DNA from: Blattamonas nauphoetae
Lineage: Eukaryota; Preaxostyla; Oxymonadida
DNA: 29,082 bases
Direction: 5' to 3'
Assembly (NCBI GenBank): GCA_033064195.1
Contig: JARBJD010000612.1
Location: forward strand, 1-29,082
Positions within the stretch are counted from its first letter, which is position 1. Each line of letters starts with the position of its first letter. The notes beneath the pieces are model-generated. The model had not been told where the DNA came from. It was given only the letters and a program-made list of their open reading frames with translations, and ran no database searches. The position numbers and the translations under genes were made by a program. This document shows, piece after piece, positions 10,861 through 20,500 of the stretch.

Positions 10861-12235
10861 TCAAGGATGTGGTTGCCATTCTCCTGAGGAAGGTAAATTC
10901 CACACACAGATGGGAAACAAACAGTTAATGGGTATATAGAGTGATCCACGTTGATTGAGACGTCCCGTGATCTGCTTCCTGGTTGTGGAGATGTGTTCAC
11001 GAACTGGGTGGGCATCTGACCTCCAGAAGTGACTAATAGGACGCACTTAGAGAAATTGAACTTCCGAGTCCGATAATACGATATATCTCGACCAATGGAG
11101 AGATTTTTCAATCGGAAATGAAGATGTTTGGTGAAAGGGCGAAGTTGGGGAGGAGTGGTCGAGAGGGTGGGTGTGATGGAAGAAATTGAACTGGGAAAGG
11201 GAGGATGTGGACAGGGAGTATGGGGGTGAGAGAGACGATGAAACATCGAATCCAGAGCCGAGCAGCTGCTTGTTTAGGGTGGCTTTGTTTTCTGAAGCTT
11301 AGGAAGTCAGTGAACGATGAACGAAGGACATAGGTGAAGGAGATATCGTTCTTATCTCACGAAAACGCATAGAAAAAATTGCGACAATCTGGACTCCTGT
11401 TCCGTTGAGAAGTTGTGCGAGTGCGCGTTCGAGTGGTGAAGGGTCCTCGCTTCCCAATCCAACATCAAGCAGATTGAATGTTGGAAGAACTCCAGATGAG
11501 AATTGCGAAAGAGATAAGGCTGAGCCTGTTGCATTTGTAAAAATTGGATGATCGCCAAGATAGAGATGATCCTGATTGGTTCCGACCAAGGTATCAATTA
11601 TTTTTTTGCAGAAGATGATGATCCTCTCCAAATAAGAGTACAACAATTTAAGACGATTTTTGGTGCGAAGAGGAGCAGCAGAGAACGATGCATTCGAGAC
11701 GGGAGACACTCCCCCGCCTTGGTAAAAAGTGCAGCAATTGAAAGGTGGCGTCAATCTGTTTTACAGAAGATTCGACCGGCACCTTGAAAACGCCTGTTGA
11801 GACGCCTTTCTAGTCTTGTGTGATTGGTTCCACAACTTCGACAATTTGAGGTGAACGTCGATTAGTTGGATGAAAAAACGAAGATATGAGAGTCAATAGT
11901 GCTTTGCTGTCGACCCAGTCAAAGCCTACCCATGTTTTGTCAGGAATGATGACAGACAGATTCGCATCGGTAACTTTTGTACAAGTCTTGGACGTCACAC
12001 TGAGCAGATCGTCCCAAATCGCAACAATTGTTTAAAGGCAGTCTGTCTTCATTGTTTCCTTGAACAATCTGATGAAGTCTGTGAGCTGAGGGGGAGGGGA
12101 TTGAGCGGCATGGATGATGGTAAGGTCCATGTCTCTCAGTACCTCAGAAAACAGATGGTCTTCAATTTTATTCCCTGACTCCACAGATGCAAAAAAGATC
12201 TTGGAAGGCTGGGTGTCATTGGTTAAGATAGTCAC
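10861..12235 (-). CDS. Unrecognised protein, outer right arm
   Basis: Two long stretches of good coding sequence lie on the minus strand. The first (12235 to about 11710) starts at ATG and reads in one frame through a TAA (12032-12034) and a TAG (11810-11812). The second (11754 to the TGA at 10861) also keeps one frame through two TAA codons (11299 and about 11047). Typical peptides are SVIIPDKTWVGFDWVDSK, FNLLDVGLGSEDPSPLERAL and LNKQLLGSGFDVSSSLSP. The TAA at 11299 could sit in a 69-nt intron beginning GTGAGA and ending TTCAG. I cannot name a family. A frame change between the two stretches falls at a G run near 11713. Confidence 0.42.
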
Positions 12236-12411
12236 TCTTGACCAGTGTCGCAGAACACCGAGTACACTTATTCCACTTCTTGTTCGTTTCTTGTTGGCTT
12301 GTAGCTGGTGGATCTATGCTGCGAGAAAAGATCGAATGATGAGAAGGAAGATTTAGTGAAGAAAAGAGTAAAAAAATGCGTGAAGATGTCATGAAACTTA
12401 AGTAACGAACT

Positions 12412-12627
12412 GTGAGGAAATTGGCGTCCAACGACTGTTATTTTTGTGAAATCAAGTGCTCGGTGATGCACATCTCTCTACTGCGACACATGATATGCTG
12501 TGTGGATGACTTGTTTCAGTTGTTCGAAGATGAGATCCGACCATACTTCTCGATTTTAAGTCGATACTCATCGTTCCAGAGAGAATGTCTGAAATACGGC
12601 ATTTCAATCAAAATTCATACAACTTGA
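12412..12627 (+). other. Possible short exon opposite the gene end
   Basis: A plus-strand frame of about 70 codons (core CCVDDLFQLFEDEIRPYFSI) is partly conserved in the left arm at 337-546 on the minus strand. It lies in the gap between the minus-strand blocks ending at 12685 and starting at 12235. It looks protein-like but is isolated. It may be an exon of an unrecognised gene or chance. Confidence 0.22.
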
Positions 12628-12684
12628 GATGAGGAAAAAGCGTTGGAGAAAAACAATGTGAATTCAATCAACATCAAAAGAAAC

Positions 12685-14369
12685 TCAAAGAGCATTCGAT
12701 GGCAAGAGAGGACAAGCATAAAGTCTGTCATCTACTTTTCTTCCTTCTAGCCTCCCTTGATTGAGGACGGGGTGGATGTGTCTTGTCGCTATGACAGTTC
12801 TTTTGATCCGATCTTCCCATCCGATGGCCTGCTCAGCTTGGAAGAGCCCGTGAATCGCGGTGGTGACGAGTATCCCAAATGGAACGTTAAATTGGATTGT
12901 TGAGATGCTGTTCGCTTCCGATTTAAGGGCGTGTTCGAGTTGTCTTTCCCCACATCCACTGGGACGATCGGATCAGCACTGACCTTCAGCGAAGCTGGGT
13001 CGAAGAGGAGTGAGCTATCGACGACGATGTCCAGTAGCTGTTAGGTGTCGAGCGAGGAAGGAGAGCTCGAGGACGTGCAGGTCGGGCAGTGCAATGCATC
13101 TCCAGACGACAGGAGTAGCAACTGATGTGTCGCTTTCGCAATCGAAACTTCTACTTCGGTGTGGTGTGGAGTTAGGATAAGGAGTTTTGGAATTGATAGT
13201 AGTTGCTCTGTACGGCAGTGGTTCGAGAAATGGTCCGATCGTTTGTTCTCGTATTCTAATAGTTTGTTGCTTTCTTCTGCTTGCTTGTCCTCTTCCTTCG
13301 TTCGCTTGTCCTCTTCCTTCGTTCGCTTGTCCTCTTCCTCATCTCGCTTGTTCTCGTCCTTCGTTCGCTTGTCCTCTTCCTTCGTTCGCTTGTCCTCTTC
13401 CTTCGTTCGCTTGTCCTCTTCCTCATCTCGCTTGTTCTCGTCCTTCGTTCGCTTGTCCTCCTCCTTCGTTCGCGTGTCCTCCTCCTTCGTTCGCTTGTCC
13501 TCTTCCTTCGTTCGCTTGTCCTCTTCCTTCGTTCGCTTGTCCTCTCCCTTCGTTCGCTTGTCCTCTTCCTTCGTTCGCTTGTCCTCTTCCTTCGTTCGCT
13601 TGTCCTCTTCCTTCGTTCGCTTGTCCTCTTCCTTCGTTCGCTTGTCCTCTTCCATCGTTCGCTTGTCCTCTTCCTTCGTTCGCTTGTCCTCCTCCTTCGT
13701 TCGCTTGTCCTCTTCCTTCGTTCGCTTGTCCTCTTCCTTCGTTCGCTTGTCCTCTTCCTTCGTTCGCTTGTCCTCTTCCTTCGTTCGCTTGGTTTCTCCC
13801 TTCGTTCGCTTGTCCTCTTCCTTCGTTCGCTTGTCCTCTTCCTTCGTTCGCTTGTCCTCTTCCTCATCTCGCTTGTTCTCGTCCTTCGTTCGCATGTCCT
13901 GTTCCTTCGTTCGCTTGTCCTCCTCCTTCGTTCGCTTGTCCTCCTCCTTCGTTCGCTTGTCCTCTTCCTTCGTTCGCTTGTCCTCCTCCTTCGTTCGCTT
14001 GTCCTCCTCCATCGTTCGCTTGTCCTCTTCCTTCGTTCGCTTGTCCTCTTCCTTCGATCGCTTGTCCTCCTCCTTCGTTCGCTTGTCCTCCTCCTTCGTT
14101 CGCATGTCCTCCTCCTTCGTTCGCTTGTCCTCTTCCTTCGTTCGCTTGCCCTCTTCCTCATCTCGCTTGTTCTCGTCCTCCGTTCGTATAATCTCTTCCT
14201 TCGTTGCAACACCCTCATTCGCACGATCATCTGTAGTGCGGCCGAATTCGTTGAAGTTGGACTGGGGCGAGCGATAAATGATGAGAGTGGCGAGGCGATG
14301 CTGTGGAAGTGAGGGTATTTGTGGTTTGTGCCGATTCGACCGATGAGTTTGACTATCTCCCAGTCCCAA
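12685..14369 (-). CDS. Heptad-repeat charged-helix protein
   Basis: The central part is about 43 tandem heptads of the form EEDKRTK (13283-14185). They are flanked by a Ser- and His-rich N-terminal piece and a C-terminal region around SIAKATHQLLLLSSGD. A TAA lies in frame at 13041-13043, followed at once by convincing sequence (LLDIVVDSSLLFDPASLKV). It may be the tail of an intron, since the bases are CTAACAG. A C-run shift near 12948 then leads to IQFNVPFGILVTTAIHGLF and a TGA at 12685. Heptads of this composition have no hydrophobic core, so a single charged alpha-helix rod is more likely than a coiled coil. There is no ATG near 14369. Coding-like fragments upstream (14370-14760, with FITDVEKDELDKENQ) suggest the gene starts further out. 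The function is unknown; a structural or cytoskeletal role is a guess. Confidence 0.55.
13283..14185. repeat. 21-bp coding minisatellite (about 43 units)
   Basis: This is a tandem array of the 21-bp unit TTCGTTCGCTTGTCCTCTTCC (with TCC for TTC variants), equal to seven codons of the minus-strand gene. A variant unit with CTCATCTCGCTTGTTCTCG recurs near 13339, 13423, 13863 and 14158, giving the protein piece DENKRDEEE. The distances are close to multiples of 21 bp, so block duplication is likely. Because 21 is a multiple of three and the unit lacks stops, at least five frames stay open across the array. Those other frames are shadows. Confidence 0.97.
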
Positions 14370-14791
14370 GCTGGTTCTCCTTGTCTAGCTCGTCCTTCTC
14401 CACGTCGGTAATGAAGGGCAGAATCCGATTTCCATTTCAGCCTTTCTCCTTCGTAGCAATCTCGAAACCGACTCAGAAGCTTGTCCGTTCTCCCCTGCCT
14501 CTTTCACTATCATGTGCGCTTCTTTCTCTCATCTCCTCCGCTCCTCGATGGCTGTGTTGATTGTGTGCAAGCAGCGTTTCTGTGCAACCTGCGACGAGTG
14601 GAGATTTATGAAGGAGTCAGATCGGTCTGATGTCGTGTTGGATGATTGTTGTGGTATGCGTGCACCAGCGAGTTGTACATTCGGCCGAAGATCAGCTGTC
14701 GATTCCGTTTGTTTTGTTGTTCCAGTGTTGGCGTGGTTCCGAGGGTAGTATCCAACGATGTTTATGCATTGGTGGAATATTCATCATGCTT
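14370..14791 (-). other. Probable 5' extension of the heptad-repeat gene
   Basis: Short minus-strand peptides here (EIATKEKAEMEI, then FITDVEKDELDKENQ in the next frame) have the Glu/Lys-rich look of coiled coil and lead towards the heptad array. Frame changes and missing splice sites prevent a model. Nothing else is evident in this stretch. Confidence 0.3.
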
Positions 14792-15484
14792 TCAGCCAGA
14801 AACGAATGACCACGGATCAGAATCCGCTTCGGTGACTTTGGGTGAGAATACAGGTATTTCCACATGAGAAATGGGTTTCTCCACTAAAGAACGATGTAAA
14901 AGATCCGGTGTCCGATTCATCACTTCAATCGCAGAAGAAAACTCCGGTGAAGAATGAAGTAGAAATCCGATGAGTTGTGGGGACCTTGGACGAGTATGTA
15001 TGGGTTTGTACAGAAGATAAAGCTGAAAAATGATGGGAATGTGTTGTTGTATGGTATGAACGTGGTGGTGCAATCCATTCTCTCCAGACATTGTCCAATT
15101 GTGAGATGAGGGTTGGGATTGCGGTAGTACCGATAATCGTTCCGATAGCTTGTGACACCAAGTTTTTAAAGAATACACAACAAAACTGGTTGGCCACAGT
15201 TGATGTTTAATTTCCCAGCGATTCAGGATACTGCGTTGAGATTCACGGATCAGAGATGAGGTTGTCTGAATGCATTCAGAACGGTGTCTTATTGAATGGG
15301 ACACCATGTTCGACATATTGATGTTTGAAGTCGAGGTGAAGGCCAGACTCAACACTGGAGGAATGCTTCGAACGATTGTTGTTTTCTGATCGTGAATTCC
15401 TTGAAGGGATACTTTGCCAGAATCGAAAAACCAGGCTATTTGATTAGGAAGGTGGTCGATGGAGAAGAAAAGTGGTTTACACAC
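14792..15484 (-). CDS. Unrecognised 230-codon reading frame
   Basis: An uninterrupted frame ends at TGA (14792-14794). It has no ATG at its 5' end: an in-frame TGA lies about 14 codons before 15484, so it may be an exon or a truncated gene. The sequence is rich in Ser, His, Ile and Leu. The second half (HTIQQHIPIIFQLYLLYKPI, then SPQLIGFLLHSSPEFSSAIE) looks helical and resembles repetitive helical proteins I associate with oxymonads, but I cannot assign a family. No membrane span or catalytic motif is clear. The tail runs towards the heptad gene on the same strand. Confidence 0.45.
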   Translation of the reverse strand: MCKPLFFSIDHLPNQIAWFFDSGKVSLQGIHDQKTTIVRSIPPVLSLAFTSTSNINMSNMVSHSIRHRSECIQTTSSLIRESQRSILNRWEIKHQLWPTSFVVYSLKTWCHKLSERLSVLPQSQPSSHNWTMSGENGLHHHVHTIQQHIPIIFQLYLLYKPIHTRPRSPQLIGFLLHSSPEFSSAIEVMNRTPDLLHRSLVEKPISHVEIPVFSPKVTEADSDPWSFVSG

Positions 15485-17548
15485 GACTAAAGTGAATTGG
15501 TGACGAGGAAGACATCAATGGAGATGGATGAGTTGAATGCAAAGAGGCTTCCTTCGAAAATTGAGAAAAGAGGAGAAAACTGATCATTTTTGTATTAAGT
15601 AGATTTTGCTCTCGATTTATGTCAATTTTCACAAGATAAACTCGATCAATCCTGTCATTTTTTCTTTCCCGTGCACTGCTTTAGAAAGGGACAGAATGAG
15701 GGTTTAAGTCACTTCACTTGATTCATGATAAATCACCACCACTTTTCATCCCTGTTTTCGATATTTGGAGATCGTAACCGGATCTCGCGCAAATTATGGA
15801 GACTTTTTGGAAAGGCCTGTCCTAGAGACGTGAATTGTGTGAGAAGCAGCGTTAATTTCTGCGTCGCGATACACACGAGTATAGTCAGTTCCTTCGTACG
15901 CTTTAGTATTCTCGACGTAAGCGAGGGCATATGTCCGTGTGCGGCAGTTGTCATATGTGAATTTACATCACGAGCAATCACTCTTCCCGTTTAGAATCGA
16001 TTTCGTTTGTCCAGAAAGGTAATGGGAAGAGAGGAACATTCGAATCGGATAGTCATTGTCGTTATCTGTGATTTCGTAAGGATCTTTGAAAAGCTTGACT
16101 TTGAACGCACGATGCTTCGCTGGAGCGCAATCTTTCACAAGAGCACACCCCTTGTCATGAAGGGAACGGGAGGACGATCCATCGCTTTGTTGGTCGTGAT
16201 GGTCGTTCTGGATAACCTTTCGATGTCTGCTGAGGGATCCTTCGTCGTTGTTCGGCTCGGTGGGACAGCCAGACCACCAGCTTTCATTTCACGCGTCAGC
16301 CCAATTGTGAAAGAGTATTCAGAATCGCGAACAAGCTTGCCTTGAACTTGGCAAAGATTGCGGTGAGGTACTTCCGATGGATGTGCTTGGCTGGACATAC
16401 TGTCCATCTTCTCTATCCGAAAGGCGAAAAATCAGAACTGAAACTGAAACAAGGATGTTCCCTGGCGTTCCTCCCACCCCAAGTGGTCCATGTTGCTTTC
16501 TGAGAAGCAAGAAATCGTTCGATCCTGTTTCAATGTTTTCTTTGGTTGTAAGAGAGGCTGATGGAGGGCGACTCGAGTTTTCCGCACAAATTCGAGCATC
16601 TCATTGCCAATCAATCTCCGAGGCCATCCTATGAACGAAATACAACGGTGGGTTCGATCACTTATGTGACTTCCATGACAGTGTTGGAGTTGGTGGACGC
16701 ACGAGGAGAATAACGTGTTAAGACCCCTCACCTTCTCCCCTTACTTTGACGACAGCCTTCCGATCCCGCTGTATTGACTGCCTGAACCCTGAATTTCCAA
16801 ACGGTTGTTGGTTCACCTATCTTTCAGAGATATGTGTTCTTGACCTCACGATAGGATCAGAAAGTGGTTTTATTGTCAGAAAAAACCGATAACAGCGTGG
16901 TTTCCCTCTGGAGGGCATGCTTAGGCTGAGATCCGTTATGACTTGATCTGACTTGTCCAGATGACGAAGGACGAGCCAATGCTGCTCGGGAATGCTCTTG
17001 GATCGAATTATGAAGTCGTTCGTTTCCATTGATCGGTAATGAGGAACCCCTCCCGTGGTGTTGTGGGTTCAATGGACGATCCTGTCACACGACACTAATT
17101 CCCATGTAAATGTGGTCAAGGCAGGAATATCTACGGGCTGGGATCTTTCTGAGATAATATACGCCTCCTGGACTGGTCAACGCTGGTTTATGTTGAAAAT
17201 CTTGGTGCTGTTTTCTTTCCTCTGGATTGAATTCCTTTCCGTTGTCAGAATGCTCCTGTCAGTTTAAACGAGATGGAGCATTAATGAGGTAATCATCAAC
17301 AGCTTAAAGTCATCTTTGATGTTAAACGCATCTTGACTCAGTTGAAATAGACATGAACTTTTTTGGAATTCATTGGACTGAGTTATTGTCATATAAGCCT
17401 GTGACAACTTATTCGAGCGTGGTTTCAATCATTGGCAAATGCAGTTATATTGACCAGGAGGCGTATGAACTTTTTCGATAATCATAACAAAACGCTTTGA
17501 TCAGACCACCCACATTATATCTTATTTCGGGTAGGTCAGACCATCTCA
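15485..17548 (-). other. Region of scattered coding-like fragments
   Basis: No intact gene is visible. Several minus-strand fragments look like protein: around 17040-16820 (NDFIIRSKSIPEQHWLVLR), 16620-16430 (AENSSRPPSASLTTKENIE, then DREDGQYVQPSTS), 16407-16135 (VRDSEYSFTIGLTREMKAGG) and 16120-16030 (FKVKLFKDPYEITDNDNDYP). They follow one another in order but in different frames, so they could be one decayed or error-ridden gene of about 400 codons, or exons. I do not recognise the family. Positions 15550-15720 are AT-rich with no signal. The region lies just downstream of the point where the beta-helix gene loses similarity to its paralogue. Confidence 0.3.
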
Positions 17549-20500
17549 CTAGAAGACTGGGAGACGAGCCCAGTTGTGTTCGGCTTGACCGAAGGGAAAG
17601 CCGTCCCCAACGCCATCCCCTCCATTCAGACTCCCAATCTCGATGTGTCCACCATCCGAGCAGCGGATGTTTCGACGGAGCGAAGGGAAAGATGACAGAT
17701 TTGGCGAGTTGGCATGAAATGAACTTGTCACAACTTCCAGTGACCCGTTCCTCATGTTCACAGCTCCAAAGGAGAGGTTGGCAATAACTGTGAAAACGAT
17801 CGAAGTGTCACAGTTATCCAGCTGAAGTATCCCACTCGTCCATGAACAGATCTCTTCTGACAATTCATCGTTCGACGAAGGCATCGATTGTGGTCCAACA
17901 AATGAACCTTCCTTCAGTGTCAAGTTCGAGTTCATTGCAGAAAGGAGAACGAACGAAGGAGAGAGAGAGTCAATCACAATGTCAACATCCCGAATCTCAA
18001 GTGTCGACGACGACACAACAATCATCCCACTTTCCACTTGAGCACAAGCAGATGACGGAATTCGAAGTGTCGGTTCAACATTTCCAAAATTCGAAAGAAG
18101 TGCAACCATCCCATTCTCAACTCGAATCGGAGATCCAAGTGTCGCTGAGTCAACAATCCCAATCGTTGGTCGACGAACTCCAAGTTCAGCAATAATCTCC
18201 CAACCAACTTCCACAGACAAGCAAGGACGAGATGATTCTCCACAAAACCGACTCGTCTCTCCTGTTCCACCATCCACAAACAGAGACAGTGAATCTTGCT
18301 TCTTCGGTGTTGTGAAAGACAGCGTACCATTCAAGAGGACGACCGAATCTGGGTTCATAGAGACGATCGACTGGATGGTGAAGGGTGCATCGAATGCGAG
18401 GCTGTCTGACCATCCAAGTGCGATTTCTTCAGACACAGCTGATGTGGCAGACTCAGCAGTGACAACAAACGAGAAGTCAGAAGTGAGTGTCACAAGATAT
18501 TTGCCAATGAAGCCGTTTCCTGAAAGCTGGAGGCGGAGGGAGGTGTGGATGGAGTTGGGAGTGATCGAGACAACGTTGAAACGTGATGGCTCGTCATCAA
18601 TCGTGATTGTGAGTTCTTCATGAAGATGTGGTGATGTCTCCCCTTTCGTCATGAATCCACGAACTGAGTATGTCATCCCATATTCCAGCTCCACTGTTTC
18701 AGACACCGAATACAGAATCGCAGACCCTTCCCATTCACACAATGTCGGGTTGAATGACATTTCAATCGTTTTCTTCGAGTTTCCAGAATCACGAAGCTCA
18801 ATCTCGTATTCCTTCGTTGAATCCAATGCTCGGCCAGTCATCCGAATCAAAGCAGTCTTCTTCGCTTCATCGTATCCACATTCCAATGTCACAAGACGAG
18901 TCGGCTCAGTTTTCGTGGTGAACGAGAGGGCTCCCAAACACAACACTTTCACATCATCTTTCTTCATCTCGACGATCTCATATCGAGTGTTGAATGCCAT
19001 GTTCACATTCGTTGGTGTTTCGCTGTCGAACAGGATTCCTCCAAGTTGTCCTTGAGACGAACTGAACACAACATCAATCGTCACTGTCTCTGTTCCATTC
19101 ACTGACAGTGTCACTTTGTGAGTTCCTGAAAGATCCACTCCTTCCAGGCTGATCCTGACTGTCTTCAGCGCTGAGTCATATTCTGCTTCATTGAGAGTCG
19201 TCAGACGAGGCGGGTTGGGGATGATGAATGTGATGGAGTAGGGTATGGCGACGGGGCTGGTTGGCAGAGTTTGCGATTCAGCACTGACGATTGTGTACGT
19301 CTCTCCATATCCCAATTGTGGTGAATCACCAGTCAGAGGGACAGTCAACACTTCGGAGGATGTCTGTTGTGGTCGAAACTCAAAGTCGAGGACGGTGGCG
19401 TCGGAGAGAGTCACTGAGAGGATGCCAGACGGGATTCCAGAACCAGAAACGGTGATCAATGTATTCTCCTCGCTTTCGTCCAGAACACAGCTGGCTGAGA
19501 GGACAAAGCTTCCAACAAATAACGATGTGTTCACTTTATAAGCGTCGAGGGGAGTTTGGACGAGGCCACTCTCGCCAAGTGGAACACGACACGAACTTGA
19601 GTCGGAATTGTCGAATGAGAAAGAGATGACTCGTCCAATGTTCGGTGCCTGGTCGCTTGTTGGTGTTCGAGTCCCACCAGAATTGTCAATCAGCACCAGA
19701 ACTGTTCCAGTCATTGGTTGGCTCATCTTCAGAGTGAATTCGGCAGTGTCTGTATCACTTGTTGTTGCCTCACACAAAACAATTGAGGGAGTTGTTGTTG
19801 GAGTTGGGAGATGATCATCTGTTCCTTCTGCTTCTTGATATACTCGCAGTCGAGGAGAGTCAGATGTAGACGTACATCCAACAATCGTTCTCGATGTGAT
19901 CAAAGGAGTCACCCCAAAGAACATGATGTCGTTGCCAGGATAGAGTGTTGCTGTGTTTCCTCGAAAATTGAGAAAATTGAGCTGGATGGAACTTGCGTCG
20001 AAGAAGTACAGAGCACCGCCACTGTACGGGTGATTTGGGTCTGTACCTGTTGTGCTGCACTCCTCGAAGAGGCAATTTGTGATCGAGGAGGATGTTGAGA
20101 CAGCGTCCCAATAGCTCGCACAGATACATCCTCCATACGCTGATGATGTGGAGTTGACAAATACACAGTTGACAATGGTTGACGATGGTGACAAGAAGAA
20201 GATCGACCCAGAAGCATATTCACTCGAGCACTCAACAAACAACGACGACTTCGCGATGAATGAGGCTTTTTGCAATGGTTGGAATAAAATGGCACCACCA
20301 GTGGAAGAACCGGTCTGACACGTCTGGAACGAACATTCTTCGACGATGAGTGAGCCTTTGTCATTGAGATGGATCGCACCACCGTGTAAAGATGAGGTAC
20401 AATCATTGAATGTGCACAGTTTGAAGAAGGCAGATTGAGCGAGGTCTTGTCGGGTTTTGAAGTGTTGGCCGAGATGGGTTGGAGTGTCGGTCAAGCACGA

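Larger units (their letters stand above)
6844..12974 (-). repeat. Right arm of giant inverted repeat
   Basis: This is the better-preserved copy of the inverted repeat. Its reading frames run longer than in the left arm, and its 30-bp minisatellite is regular. At its outer edge the sequence passes smoothly into unique DNA and the 3' part of a minus-strand coding region crosses the boundary, so this arm looks like the original locus. Order from the outside inward: end of the heptad-repeat gene, an unrecognised minus-strand block, the minisatellite, two plus-strand coding blocks separated by an AT-rich spacer, and an inner minus-strand block. Confidence 0.93.

Noticed and set aside
2-12974. Terminal inverted repeats of a large mobile or virus-like element
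   Set aside because: Arms of 6 kb around a 0.8-kb core are unlike known element ends. No integrase, transposase, polymerase or capsid motif was recognised, and I saw no target duplication.
13159-14312. Three long plus-strand frames and a second minus-strand frame across the heptad array
   Set aside because: They are products of a stop-free 21-bp unit read in other frames. Only the EEDKRTK frame continues into non-repetitive coding-like sequence on both sides.
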